Below are positions 39,381-51,724 of a stretch of 64,000 nt of DNA, one piece after another. The notes beneath the pieces were generated by a model. The model saw only the letters and a list, made by a program, of their open reading frames with translations. It was not told where the DNA came from and made no database searches. The stretch is from Sinohyriopsis cumingii. Its lineage: Eukaryota; Mollusca; Bivalvia; Unionida; Unionidae. The stretch is taken from the NCBI GenBank assembly GCA_028554795.2, contig CM068841.1:21562308-21626307 (forward strand), read 5' to 3'. Numbering within the stretch: the first letter of the stretch is position 1; the number at the start of each line of letters is the position of its first letter. A program made the translations under genes and the position numbers.

Positions 39381-40283
39381 GTCAGATTACCATCTATGAC
39401 ATTCCTGTTATAGCAAATGTAAACTCCAATTTAAAAAAAGCAAAATGTCTGATAATTGTTACTCCAGTTTAGATGTATTATTGTGGTATCGGGCATATGG
39501 GTGAATCCAGAAATATCGGGTGGCGGTGGGTGGGATACGTTGACAAGTGGTTTAGAGTGGTTATGGGGTGGGGGGCAGGCAGCAAAACCCCTGGATGAGG
39601 ATGTTCCTTGATTTTAAGCGTTTTCATGGCATACTTTTAATTATCGATAATAAAAAAAAAACTTACTATAGGGATGGGAATGACTCGGTTGTTATTTAAC
39701 GCTCATTTGTGTGTGTGATTGTGTGGATGTGTGGGTGGGTGGATGGGTGTGGGTGTGGGTGTCGTGTGGGATGTGTGTGTTTGTGTGTGGTGTGTGTCTG
39801 TGTGTCTGTGGGTGGTGTGGGTCGGTGGTGGTGGGGCAATTAATAAATTACAATAGTCTGATGTGCTCGTTCGAAATCACATGGCTAAAATAAACAGTGT
39901 AATGATCAGAGACGGAAAATTAATTTTGGTGATTGGTAGGTGGTCGGAGTCATCATCCAATGGTCCTGGGATCGATATCGTTCTATACCTGTTCGGCCGC
40001 GCTGTCATAATGTTTCCCTGGGAAGGATAGTTAGTTCCCATTTTCTTCGCATATAACAGGCCAACACAATTGCTGATAATGCCATTTAAAACCAAATAGC
40101 GAAAAAAAAAAAAAAGGAATTTGAGACATTATTTCTGGATGGTTGAAAGTTCAAACTGAAATTGTCAGTGATGGTTTGAAAATAAAAATAAGTTTGAGTT
40201 TGGTGAGCTCAGATGTCAGTGAAGTATTACTAACCCCGATGATTTTATTTATTACATTTAATGTCTTAGTCTGTTATTCTCAT

Positions 40284-40363
40284 TTGCCACATTGTCAAAT
40301 TAATTCAGTATAGTGGAAATAGATTGCCACATTGTCAAATTAATTCAGTATAGTGGAAATAGA
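40284..40363. repeat. Exact 40-bp tandem duplication
   Basis: 'ttgccacattgtcaaattaa...' occurs twice head to tail without any mismatch, so it is very recent. Confidence 0.97.
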
Positions 40364-43300
40364 AGCTTAGCCTCACCTTTTCAGAGCTATCCAGACCTGA
40401 CGTTCAGAGTCCCCGCATGTACAGATAAAAAAGTTATTAAGCGGTCTATTGACTTTGCACAATACCATGTGCAAAAATGTGGAAACTTGCTCCTTGTGAA
40501 AGAATCACCGATATAGATTGTTTTCCTGGTGGGTGTCCCTCTTAAATTTTGGTTTTCGTTATCTAAGGGTTGACCAACCTCGATGTTATTGCCCGGTTCG
40601 AGTAAATATAAATATAAGTGGTGAAACGTATAGGTGAAATTGATAGAGATCTGAGCAGGTATATAGAACAAACCAACACGAGCCCCCGTACATGTAAACA
40701 AACAATTTAATCAATTACATAAAACAACTGTGAAAAATTCGTTACATCAGGAATGTACTCTGCTATTAGAAATTTAAACTTTCACCGAACTACAAAGAAA
40801 AAACGCAAATAGATTTTAAAAAAACAGCAGATCTCTTTACTGATAGATTTAGTTCATCATAGGATCGAGTGAACAACGATTGCATAACCTGCTCGTCCTC
40901 AGTTTGTTCTGCTTTCACTGTAGCTGTTCAGAACCTTGGATCTCAGGATGATACTTTCAACCATCCGTCTCTAGGGTACTCTCAGAATACGTTTCAGAAA
41001 TTAATACGTCGCAGGACTGCGTCACAGGATTATACGTCTCTTTGCACTTCTATCTATACTTCTCAGTATACGTCTCAGGGTAACATCACATCATACGTTC
41101 CAGAATAATACGTCTCAGGGTAACGTCACATCATACGTCACAAGATAATACGTCTCATGAACTATTTTCTCCCTTTTAAATAAATATAAATAGAGACAAC
41201 CTAAATTTCCTGTTATTTATGATATAGGGGATTCTTCTCTATTCTCCCTCGTTATCAGATTTTACTATCAGTGTTAGACAGATGCTAAGGCTATCAATCG
41301 ACTCCACTTGTCCTATACTGACCCTAGTTAGTCAGATGGCTAATTCGTTACGCCTTGACCTTACACATTAACACACCATACGCATGGCATGGGGTTCTGA
41401 GCCAGCCTCAATTTACACAGCGAATAAATGGGATACATTACATCAATTGCTAAATCATTTCAGTCAATAAACGCTTACTCTTAATCATACATGAAATCTT
41501 CTAAATTCAGCGAATTCACACGGATTCTCGTAATCATGTTAACTAATGTAATGCATTAAATCCTTAGAACCTAATTCTTATGCAAACAAGACGACAAATT
41601 CAAACAATTCGTCAAACTTATCTAAAGAAGATTAATGTACGACTTCCTGTGCTTAAACTCAATAGAGTTCATCAAGCAAATTATTATAGGAATGTAGAAA
41701 AAAGATTCATGCAAATACAAGTAAACAAATTCAGCAAAGCATTATATATGGCATCAACAAATTACATGGAATTGTCACACTACCTTTTCTTTCAACGTTC
41801 CTCCCTCTAATCGGCAAATTATTTCGTCGGTTCCTTTAGACAATAGTTCCCTTTGGACAACAGGTCTTTTACGAGGAATTTCTTGCAAATCCCACGGAGA
41901 CCTACTCTTGGGTTTCCTCTTGCAGGAAAAGCTTAGACTGATTAAAATTTCCGATGTGGGCGATATTAAAACCTAGAAAATTTTGTGTGGGAAACACGCC
42001 CTTTATTTAACGTAACCAATCAGAATCAAATATCTCTGCCGCCTTCTTTCAGAGGCGCCAAAGTCGGGGGCAGCTTGACCTGGTAGTTTGAGTAACAGAG
42101 TTCCTGCGATTTCTCAATTGTGACAACTTTACCATGAAAATGAAGTTGGCCGTGTCCCTAATAGTCCGTCTGGCTGCTGTATAAACAAATGCTTAATTAG
42201 GAACACAATTCTCCCTCTAAAGGACATTACCGTACACGGTAGTATGGCGATATGATACGCGCTTATCTCAATAAATCTAATTAATGGTTCTCTGGCCTCA
42301 ACTTTTGTATTCTTGTTAGATCGCCAGAAATTTGCCCCTTCACAAGATGCATTAGGTTTGTCAATCTTTAACGTTTAGGTTGATAAATAAACGATGAAAG
42401 GGAGATAACAATACTTAGTGGTTTCTTTAAGGTACCGGATATTTCTGTTTTTACATGAGAACTCGACACAATTCATTTTTGTCACTGTATTTAGTGAAAC
42501 GTTACTTGTAAACAGAGCCGCAGAGACAGGTAGCTTAGGGCAATGCCCACTGGTCTGGCACCACTTTCATAGAATGTTTTGAATCTGAATAAGTAGCCAG
42601 ACTATGTTACAACGATTCATCCTTTGAGGAAATCCATTAACATACCCTCTGTCCATTTGAATTTACATTGGTTTTGGTTTAGGACATTTTTCATGAGGAC
42701 GAAACAGAACCAAGAAGTTTTATATAATCGGAATCTGGGATTCATCAAACATTCCTTGAATCTGGCTTTATCTTGCGTTTATGTTCCAGCACTCTGATTG
42801 GGACTAAATATCGGTCGGATTTAATTCTCAAATATTTTAATTCTAGACTTAAAAATTATGATATTTTACTGACATTGGATTGGGACTAGAATCTACTATC
42901 ACAAAACAATCGTACAGATCAAACTAAAAGTTATAGATATTATTAACTTGATTGCACGCATGCATTACTGGAGTATTTACGCGAGAGTTTTCTCTTTGCC
43001 GTCGAGGTTTGTAAATTTTGGCCAATCTCAAGCAAATCGTTAAAATGTAATACAGCTTACTTACAAAGTTTGCAAGGAACAGTAAATGTCAATTGAACGC
43101 ATATGCCATTGATGTCTTAGTAAATATAATCTCAGATAAATTACCATACGTTAATGATTATAGCCTCTCTACAGTTTTATAAACGAAATATTGGGTCATC
43201 GTTGTCATCATCAAAATACATTCTGAACCTATATGTGAAATGTCTAGTAAATATCTAGTGTACACTTATCAACAGAAGGTTTATGTTACTAACATTTACG

Positions 43301-43849
43301 CTTCACTCTTGCAATCTATTCATGCTGCAAATTCTTAACAATCATGCACTTTTAAACCTTCATATCTGACGTCATTCATATATGATGTCTTTTGTAAAGA
43401 TAAGGTAACGTTGGATATACCACGGCTTATGAGTAACAAATGCGTGATCTTGTGTTTGGGGTCAACAAAGGCAGATGTGTCGTTATACATTGCAGTGTTG
43501 CAACACATTGTCGTGTATTTCATGTAAATAAATACATGTCGAATCAACTTCAATGGTTCCGATGCTTCACATGAAAACGATTGTGTTTATCCGACTTCAC
43601 ACGAAATTATTTAGTTAATTATAATGTATGCATTATTGTAAATAAGAAACAAGAACCAAAACCTATTTTGCTATTTGACTTATTATTTTAACTTTTGCTT
43701 CTACCTTTAACTCTCATTACGTTAATGTCTTTCTAAACTAAGAGATAATCTCGCAACTTAAATACATACTGGTAATAGGATACATTGAACTCTATATTTC
43801 CTGTTTTGTTTCGTCCATATATGGTCAACATACACTTACATAAGCAGGT

Positions 43850-44165
43850 AGCAAGCTGCGCCAGTATAGTCTTGGCTCGTGATTGGCTATGCCTTTGCTC
43901 TGACTAGGATTTTTTCGGGACGTGTTTCGGTCTGCGGTAGGTTATTGTTGGTTCGCTTCGTATGGGTAACATAACGCGTCAGGATGAGAGTTTCCGGATA
44001 ATTTGACCTACTTCGGAGTTGTCTATATGGTAGGTGAGGATAAATAGTGACCAGTGAACCTCTTTCTTCTTTTCTCTATATTTAAATAGACTATTGCCGT
44101 TTGTTTGTTTACCCCTTTGTATTGCCTCTGTTATCAGGTCTTTCTTATAGCCTCGGTTCATAAAA
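43850..44165 (-). mobile_element. Penelope-like element relic
   Basis: Minus strand: MNRGYKKDLITEAIQRGKQ, then LFILTYHIDNSEVGQIIRK, and further on a displaced KKILVRAKA. RGY...(10-15)..A, the TYH block and LVRAK are landmarks of the linker between reverse transcriptase and GIY-YIG in Penelope-like elements. Stops and frame changes are present. Confidence 0.6.
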
Positions 44166-44379
44166 AGCTATGGCAACTCTTCAGACCTTTTCTGAAATGT
44201 TGCATTGTCTTAGCACATTCTGCGTATCGGCAGTACCTTGCTATGCGATTTGTTTCGAAAGCAATGCTTGGGACGACAGTTGGATGAGAAAAGATACGAT
44301 TACAGTGTTCGTTTTGTTCTTTACTAGTTGTTGTCCAGACAAATTCATGTTTTTTTGTATAAAGTCATCCAGATATTCT

Positions 44380-44899
44380 CTTCCTTTTCGCCACTTCATA
44401 TCTATGAATCGCGTCTAAAACAACGACTTGACAACAGAGGCAAAATGCACACACACATGGTCCATACAAAACATGCAAACAGACAATGTATTTATCTGAT
44501 CACATGCAAGATATAATGCCTTCCTTATGTGAGACAAACCGAAACACTGCACAATGGGATCGATCTTCAAAGATCTGTTTGGGGCCCCGAGTGGCCGAGT
44601 GGTCTAAAGCGCTCTTCGTCACGGATCACTGCCATCTCACCTCTGTCTGCGTGGGTTCGAGTCTCGGGCTCGGACAATGTAGATATGTGAGAAAGCTTCC
44701 TTTTCGCCACTTCATATCTATGAATCGCGTCTAAAACAACGACTTAACAACAGAGGCAAAATGCATACATACATGGTCCATACAAAACATGCAAACAGAG
44801 AATGTATTTATCTGATCACATGGAATATATAATTCCTTCCTTACGTCAGACAAACCGAAACACTGCACAAAGGGATCGATCTTCAAAGATCTGTTTAGA
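44380..44899 (+). repeat. Two 200-bp direct repeats flanking a SINE, GIY-YIG-like
   Basis: About 203 bp at 44380-44582 recur at 44697-44899 with about 95% identity. Both contain a plus-strand CIYLIT..K followed by an out-of-frame PYVRQTET, similar to the GIY-YIG start of Penelope-like elements (VIYLITC...YVGQTET). The SINE lies exactly between them. The arrangement is too long for target-site duplication and looks like a tandem duplication around the SINE. Confidence 0.65.
44581..44705 (+). mobile_element. tRNA-derived SINE
   Basis: Perfect A box (tggccgagtgg) at about 44591 and a near-B box (gggttcgagtctc) at about 44652, with acceptor-like ends cccga / tcggg. The second copy at 36157-36277 shows it is a dispersed SINE and not a working tRNA gene. 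Confidence 0.8.
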
Positions 44900-45322
44900 T
44901 TTCAATAAAGCTGGATTGACGTCCAGTAGAACACTTGTCTTCCCCTAGCCATAATTTCAGTGACATCATACTAACTGCATTTGCCCACAACTACAACAAG
45001 TACTCCAAAACCAAGGGGCAAGAAAAAAGGAATCTTACTGGATAAGCCGCATTAGAACACTGAAACCAAGCAGCAGATATCAAGAAGAATTCACAAGGGC
45101 ATGAAAAACAAAACTGTAAAAAAATAGAATCATTATCTGCTTAAAGTCCACAATTAAACATATTGGTTCCTTCAGTTCATTATTTATTTACGTACCTATA
45201 ATTACTACTTTTTGAAGTTATTGTTGATTATATTGCAATAAATTTAGTCTATGCGCATTTGGTTATAGTGCCCCGTTTCAACATCATCATCATCATCATC
45301 ATTATCATTCTTCTTCTTCTTC

Positions 45323-45357
<35 letters not shown>

Positions 45358-45454
45358 GTTATTATTATTATTCATAAGAGACAATAAATTATCCAGGATA
45401 TGCCAATTTTATAAAACATCCAAACCTTTGTAAAAGCAATGCTAATTATCTTGC

Positions 45455-45775
45455 TTGACATATTATATACGTTGTTTGACATAGGAATTACGTTGTTTGA
45501 CATAGTAATGACGTTGTTTGACATAGAAATTGCGTTGTTTGACATAGTAATGACGTTGTTTGACATAGAAATTACGTTGTTTGACATAGAAGTTACCTTG
45601 TTTGACATAGTAATGACGTTGTTTGACATAGTAATGACGTTGTTTGACATAGAAATTACGTTGCTTGACATGGTAATGACGTTTTTTGACATAGAAATTA
45701 CGTTGTTTGACATAGTAATGACGTTGTTTGACATAGAAATCACGTTGCTTGACATGGTAATGACGTTGTTTTCAG
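45455..45775. repeat. 21-bp minisatellite, about 14-15 copies
   Basis: Unit 'acgttgtttgacatagtaatg', alternating with 'agaaatt' variants, so a 42-bp higher-order pattern is visible. Because 21 is a multiple of three, both strands are open over the array (LFDIVMT on plus, MSNNVIT on minus). The codons follow the repeat only. Confidence 0.96.
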
Positions 45776-46264
45776 GAAAAACATTAATGGCACATCAGCA
45801 TCATATATTTAATTAAAAAAAAAGAATTTTTCTTTCAACTTGTACCTCAATACATTGTATTTCATAATTTAAGAAGGTATAACTATTTGTTAAAATGTGT
45901 AATCATGGGGTCACTAAGTATGATTGTACACTTGAACCTTCTTTTACGATAATTAAATAACTTCTTTCCTTCGCGTATAAACATTGCTCCAATCTACTGT
46001 ATACCGAACATGATATTATCGTAAGAGGCAAACTATTACGTGACCTTTAAAATTGGAATCTTTTCAGGAACTTATATCTATGGCAGTCTAAGATCATTGT
46101 TTATGATCGTATTTGAAATATTTTCTTCACATTGGAAAAAATCGTTATCAATTTAGACATTGTAATGTTGACGTTTTGTCCAGCGCCCATCGCCGTTGTG
46201 CAATCGATACTAAACATTTCCAAATTCAAGAAAAATCCGTTCTTTTCATGAATATTTGATTAAA

Positions 46265-46584
46265 TTTTTATTCGATTTAATTTAATTATCTGTTTGTAAG
46301 TTTTTTTTATATTTATTTCATTACATGTCAATGTAATGTAATTTTGTTTACTAGGAATTGATATTTACCAGAAAATTGAGTTTAACCTGAATCTTTTCAT
46401 AAATACATAATAATAGAAACGCTGTTTTATTCGTTTTAATTATCTGTTTGTAAGGTTTAATTTTTTTATTACTAATTTCATTACATGTCAATGTAATGTA
46501 ATATTTTTACTAGGAATTGATATTTACAAGAAAATTCAGTTTAACCTGAATCTTTTCATAAATACATAATAATAGAAACGCTGT
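46265..46584. repeat. Tandem duplication, about 160 bp
   Basis: Two adjacent copies starting 'ttttattcg' and ending 'tagaaacgctgttt', differing mainly in homopolymer length. Each contains the small palindrome 'cattacatgtcaatgtaatgtaat'. Confidence 0.95.
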
Positions 46585-47334
46585 TTCGAATTTTGACTTA
46601 GTTCCCATCCTTGATTCAGGAATCACTGAAACAAGTAACCAACGTTTTATTTTTAGTTTATTATAGGAGTAAAATGATTGGTTTTTTATCAAAGTCATAC
46701 TGAGAGTAGGTAGTTTTATATGTAAACAGCCTCTATTTGGCAGTTCTGGGTTTTCCGAAATTGCACAGTATACTAAGTTTTCTACCGATGTCTATAGAGA
46801 AATAAATTATTTGGTCTTTATCGCTGAAAAGTGTGTGTTTGTGACCAGTTTGGAGTTATATTTTAATTTTTATTCAAATTATTTGGACTTCTAAAAAGAT
46901 TACTTCTATTTCCTGGAAATATTTGACTGCTAATACAAAATTCCTGGACAAAGAAATTTATTAAAATTGTATTCGGAATTTAAAAATCCGGAATATTGTT
47001 TGCAGATCAAAAAAGAACTGTAGACACATATGTATAATAAAGACTACAGTATACATCATCGCCTTCCATCTTGGATTTTTCGACAGGACTCAAACTTGAA
47101 TTCATTAGAACATTTCATTACTAGAACTTTTAAAATTTAATTTGTGAATTTTTTTTGGATTATTTTTGGAACTGATTCTTAAAACCGTAAGTTCGTATTT
47201 ATTCATGTTTACAGTGTTTTTCAAAGGAAATAAATTATTCGTTAAATATTTTAAAGCTTGTTGTTTCCACTTTTTCTTTTGTTACTCTTTATTAGAGCCT
47301 AAACACGTAACATAAGATTTTGACTTGATTGTAG

Positions 47335-47418
47335 GTCCTCGTCTTCAAATTTGATGGTACATCTTATGACGTGAATCAGCCGTTTCTGACACTGAATGGA
47401 GACGAAAATGGCCAAATG
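47335..47418 (+). pseudogene. Gene 2 exon 8: blade
   Basis: Acceptor gattgtag, donor gtaacc, 28 codons, phase 0. VLVFKFDGTSYDVNQPFLTL, followed by NGDENGQM. It continues GK from exon 7 to give GKVLVFKF, the usual strand after the PR..G motif. Confidence 0.88.
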
Positions 47419-47638
47419 GTAACCTGTATCTAGTTATAGTTTATATGGAGCTTTATTAATCATTGCCAATATAAATATCATTATTTTAAAGTGTTCCTCT
47501 TGAGACAAAACTCTTAAAATTCAGTAGCGTCAGAAATTATAGGACTGGTTTACGCATTGTCACATGGGTCAAGGGGAATGCTAGATATCTAAATGATGTT
47601 AGTCTTACAGCCATGTTAAGCGAATACATTTATTGCAG

Positions 47639-47662
47639 ATAAAAAAAGAAGCAGCTTACTTG
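47639..47662 (+). pseudogene. Gene 2 candidate micro-exon (24 nt)
   Basis: tattgcag | 24 bases | gtgagg, phase 0, encoding IKKEAAYL. Exon 8 and the next exon are also in phase 0 there, so it can be included or skipped without changing frame. Supported only by good splice sites and position. Confidence 0.4.
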
Positions 47663-47907
47663 GTGAGGTGAGTGGGGAATTCAAGTTCCATTTATCCACT
47701 TAAATACTTTATTTTTCGAATATTACCCGCATTAACTATTAAAAAATCACGATGATCCAAGAAAACATATTTTAAATAGCTGCAGTTCTTTGTAAATACC
47801 GTAACTATCATTTTCCTTATCAAAATTCTCGAGCAGTCAAATCACTAAAAATCACGTTTCATGAGAAGATTTGATCAACGAGATTACATGTCTATTTCTT
47901 TTCAAAG

Positions 47908-48060
47908 TCTCAACTTGGAGGCTACTTTGGCTCGGCTCTTGCATCGGCCGATGTAAACAAAGACACCTTCGATGATCTATTGGTAGGCGCACCGATGTTT
48001 GCGTCCAAGGAAGCGTCCGGTCTGGACGAGGGAAGAGTGTTTGTGTATCTTGGCTCAAAT
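47908..48060 (+). pseudogene. Gene 2 exon 9: FG-GAP blade with Ca-binding loop
   Basis: Acceptor ttcaaag, 51 codons, phase 0. SQLGGYFGSALASADVNKD, then FDDLLVGAPMF and EGRVFVYLGSN. It has GYFG, a D-x-N-x-D..D cation loop and VGAP in order. The donor is weak: gttttg after AAT. A GC donor nine bases on is the alternative. Confidence 0.93.
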
Positions 48061-48145
48061 GTTTTGGCATGTATTGCTCTGATTCCAGTTATTTCATGTC
48101 TTAGCTTAAAATAACGCGTTTTCATTGATAAGCCTTTTTCCATAG

Positions 48146-48248
<103 letters not shown>

Positions 48249-48488
48249 GTAATTACAGAGATAAGACATTTTGTGTAGGTATGTTCTAGTATATTGATCA
48301 TCAGCTGAATCATCACGTACGAATAAGAACCGCTAATGGATTACTATGTTTAAATTTAACAAAAAATTGACTTTGCACTCGGTTTCAAATTTTGTTCTGT
48401 CTTACAGCAATCGTTTGAATTGAAAAGGCCCAGTTTAATTCTTCTTACTAACATAAAGCTATGTAATTATTCTATCTGAATTTCACAG

Positions 48489-48597
48489 GGACAGTTTCAG
48501 CTGCAAGAGTCGCTTCTTAAGGGATCAGACTCGCCACGTGCCAGATTTGGAACAACTATTACCAGTCTTGGAGACATTAACATGGACGGCTATACGG
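48489..48597 (+). pseudogene. Gene 2 exon 10: FG-GAP blade with Ca-binding loop
   Basis: Acceptor ttcacag, donor gtacga, phase 0 in and 1 out. QFQLQESLLKGSDSPRARFG is followed by GDINMDGYT. It has the R-FG pattern and the D-x-N-x-D-G cation loop, completed as YTDIAVGAP by the next exon. Confidence 0.93.
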
Positions 48598-49551
48598 GTA
48601 CGATATTTAAATGATGTGTTAATGTTCTTCATCCGTTTAAGTCTTTGAACTTCTTTTCGTGTGGCGAAATGAGGAATTGCTGTATGTGGCAGAGCAAGAA
48701 AACATGGTTCATTTCGTAAACCAGTGGCATTTACCCTTTTCTTAATAACCAGTCCGAAAAATCCAAGAAATCTGAGCCTACTTGTAAGATTCACTTCAGT
48801 CAATTAAAACGGTTAGACAATCCGTGTTTAAGATCAGAATTGCCATAAAGTACAGAGTGTAGCGTCCTTTACGATGTGTGCAAGGAGCGATCCCGCTGGG
48901 TTCGCAAGCGAGGGGCCCCGAAAATTTTGGAGTTTCTTTAAAACAGATTCTAAATAAAACGGATTAATTTTTAAAATTGATTTTGATAAAGAAGCCAGTA
49001 TTTTCCTATTGTCATTATTTCAAACGGGGCACGCAGAGCCCTAAAACCGCCGCTGTACAACACAGACCGAATAGGATTAACGAGAAACTCCATGCCCTTT
49101 AAGTAAGAAGCAGTCTTGGATTTTACGGGTTTGAAGCTAACGTACTAAGATACTTAGCATAATTTTAGAGAATAGCAAGAGAGTTGTTAAGTTGTTAAAC
49201 TTGGAACCATTGCGAGCTGTATGTGCAGTTCTTTCTTTCTTTCGGGTTTTTGTAAATCATGGCTTTATGTCCAATTTATCATAAATGTGCGAATTAATAT
49301 GACGCTGTAAATAGAGACCTTCAATATTAAATTAATAACATATGAAATATGAACACTTTTATAATTATTTCGTCGCCATGACTTACCAATTACATTTCCA
49401 GTCTTATTTGGTATTCTGCATTAATTTCTTTAATTACGATACTGATTCACTGTCGAATTGATCGCTCTAATGGATTCCTGATCCTGCATGAAAATAGAGA
49501 GTGACATTCAGCAACGTTATTTAGGGTTTCCTTATTTATTGATTTTGGTAG
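48598..49551. other. Gene 2 intron 10, nothing recognised
   Basis: Non-coding. 48880-48960 contains a slightly GC-richer fragment with no recognisable domain. Confidence 0.55.
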
Positions 49552-49737
49552 ATATCGCTGTTGGCGCTCCATATGAAGACGACGATGTGGGTTCTGTGTA
49601 CATCTACAACGGATACAGAGGTGGATTATAGAGTATATTCACACAGAGGATTAGCGGGAAGTCTATACAATCAGGGCTTAGGAGGTTCGGAATCTCCTTT
49701 TCAAGGGCAATTGACACCAACGTTGACCAAGTGAATG
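49552..49737 (+). pseudogene. Gene 2 exon 11: FG-GAP blades with premature TAG
   Basis: Acceptor ttggtag, donor gtaagt, phase 1 in and out. IAVGAPYEDDDVGSVYIYNG, then RGGL, TAG at 49629-49631, then SIFTQRISGKSIQ and RRFGISFSRAIDTNVDQVN in the same frame. VYIYNG..GG...(S)..Q.I and RFG.S are family hallmarks on both sides of the stop. The only internal GT..AG around the stop would make a 26-base intron, too short to splice. Confidence 0.92.
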
Positions 49738-51505
49738 GTAAGTTTTGAACATGACTTCATCGTATGGTATAATATCAATTATTAACTATGTCCTTCATTT
49801 TATTATGAAGAGAGTATTAATTTAGAAAAATGGGTATGTTAAGCTCATAACTGATTGATCTTGCACATTTGTCCTAGGTTAAAGACATTGCGGATTCACT
49901 TTAACTCTTAGGTACAGATCGACGTTTTTTTTTTTTTCTTTCTTTCTACAATTCCCAAATTTCCCCATTTCAAAAGCGATTCCATCTTCAAATAGAAAAG
50001 ACCATCTTTCCTTCATCGTAGAAGGCAGTGCAATGAATTTAAGTTCAGGCAAGTCTGTGATTTTGGACTAAAGAACGAGAAGCTATAATCTCCCTCAAAA
50101 TAAATGAATCCTCAGGAAATAGTGTTGAATGATGTAATATTTGGCTGACGGCATTCATCTATTAAAATCGTCCCTTACCCTTAGAGCTTTCTCGGGGGAA
50201 GTACTTTAATCATGAGCGCACACCCCAAACGTTTCGACTTTCTGAAAACCTATTAAAAGGAAGGTTAAATTATATAACTTTCAGGGCATTACTTACTTTG
50301 GTTTTTATTCTTTAATACCTAATTTCTATGATATTGTTGTACCTTAAGTGTTATATAAGTTTTCTAATCTCTGAATGAAATTTAACTTTTGCGAACAAAC
50401 AGTTCAATAACATGGGATCCGTTTAGTCAATTACCAACAGCTAAGTGGTGTGTGGACAAGAGGCTAGACTTACTTCTGTTGACGATAGACAATATGGTAT
50501 TTAAAGGCTTCAATATAGATATGTTTTCTCTTTCATATACTAAGGATATACTTTGAAAAAAATCCGCGAGCTGTAATTAATTTATGTTTTTATGTCTTAA
50601 TAATATATGTTTGTCTTTCGTTTCACTGTAACACACTCGACCGTAAGGGTATTTAATCTTATTATAGTCTGTTTACAGTAATACGTGAGTTCTCAGGTAT
50701 CTGTCAACCTGTTTTCTATGGTCTTTACAACTTCTGCTCATATTTTACATTATTGTTCTTTAGTACGTTGCTTTTTTGAAACTTATGTCCGGTTCTTTAG
50801 TGTATGACCAATCAAATTAATGCATAGAGTGGATTCCTAAGCAACGAAGGATCTTGAGTATACACAGTGCTAACTTCTCATAAGAAACGAGCCAAGTATT
50901 TTCAAGCTTTATTAGACAGGTCATATGGGCAGGCACTTGCCCAGACGTATCGGCGATGGTCACCCAAAGAACAGCCTGACCTCATAGGTAACCAAGCATA
51001 AAACTTAATATGGATTATTTCTTTCGGAAAGGCTCAGCCAGCTTTCATCAGACAAGGTTGTAGCATTTACTTTGTTATGCTGCAAAAGAAAATGTGTGCA
51101 GCAAAGTGCATTATTGCAAGAGGGTTTATGAAGTTTGAATAACACCTTCATAATCAGCTTTGAGCAAAATGTAACAAAATTATCATCGTTATAAAATTTA
51201 GCCGCTGCCCGATGTCCGCCTAATCTGCAACTGTTAAAGGCATGCGTTCTCATTTTTTTATTCTCTCTTTTCTTTTTTGTAGCATGTTTGGACTAAAGCG
51301 CAACCAATCCATACATGCATGAATTATTGATTTATTATAATTTTATCGAAATGTTCTTGTATGGGGAAAATGTAGATTTAAAATTGTACGATCGAAACAG
51401 GCATTTTCGTGGATGATATGGTTGTGCTTACCATGTTTAGATGGTTTCCAAACAACGAGTCGACAATAAAATCCCCCAAAAAATTTCTCTGTGTTCCATT
51501 TTCAG
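49738..51505. other. Gene 2 intron 11, nothing recognised
   Basis: About 1.8 kb of non-coding sequence with a poly-T run near 49927-49939. Confidence 0.55.
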
Positions 51506-51724
51506 ATTTTGCAGTTGGGGCTTTTCTCACCAGTAACGTTGTTCTACTACAGAGTCGACCTGTGATCCAACTGGAAGGAGAAATTGAGCTTGGCTTCGGC
51601 AAAATCACCGTTCTTCAGATTCAAAATTTACAGAACTGTACCATGGACAGGAATAGGACATATCCGTGTTTTGAATTTGAAGTCAGTTTTAAATTTCCTA
51701 GTTCAGTAGTGACTAGGGCAATAG
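51506..51724 (+). pseudogene. Gene 2 exon 12: last blade and thigh start
   Basis: Acceptor attttcag, donor gtatgt, phase 1 in and out. DFAVGAFLTSNVVLLQSRPV is the conserved (P)D.AVGA......LL.SRPV block closing the propeller. Then come the thigh cysteines: LQNCTMDRNRTYPCFEFEVS. The residues usually before D (GYP) are missing at the exon join. Open. Confidence 0.93.

Larger units (their letters stand above)
39381..47334. other. Gene 2 intron 7, about 8 kb of repeats
   Basis: Contains a GT/G-rich strand-asymmetric tract (39705-39836), an exact 40-bp duplication (40284), an 'acgtctca' region (about 41010-41160), Penelope relics and a SINE (43.85-44.9 kb), (ATC)n-(TTC)n-(TTA)n (45279-45376), a 21-bp minisatellite (45.46-45.77 kb) and a 160-bp tandem duplication (46.27-46.58 kb). 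41.2-43.85 kb: nothing recognised. No integrin exon seen. Confidence 0.6.

Noticed and set aside
39910-40095. SINE in reverse orientation
   Set aside because: A B-box-like 'gggatcgatatcg' is present, but no A box lies at the right distance and side.
44581-44672. Functional tRNA gene
   Set aside because: A and B boxes are present, but the B box is imperfect, no clean anticodon arm is visible, and a sister copy at 36.2 kb shows it is a SINE.
45372-45816. CRISPR array (regular 21-bp repeats)
   Set aside because: No unique spacers, and the setting is an animal intron; it is a minisatellite.
49617-49660. Mini-intron removing the TAG in exon 11 (gtggat...cacag)
   Set aside because: It would be only 26 bases, below the size the spliceosome can remove, and would cut conserved residues.
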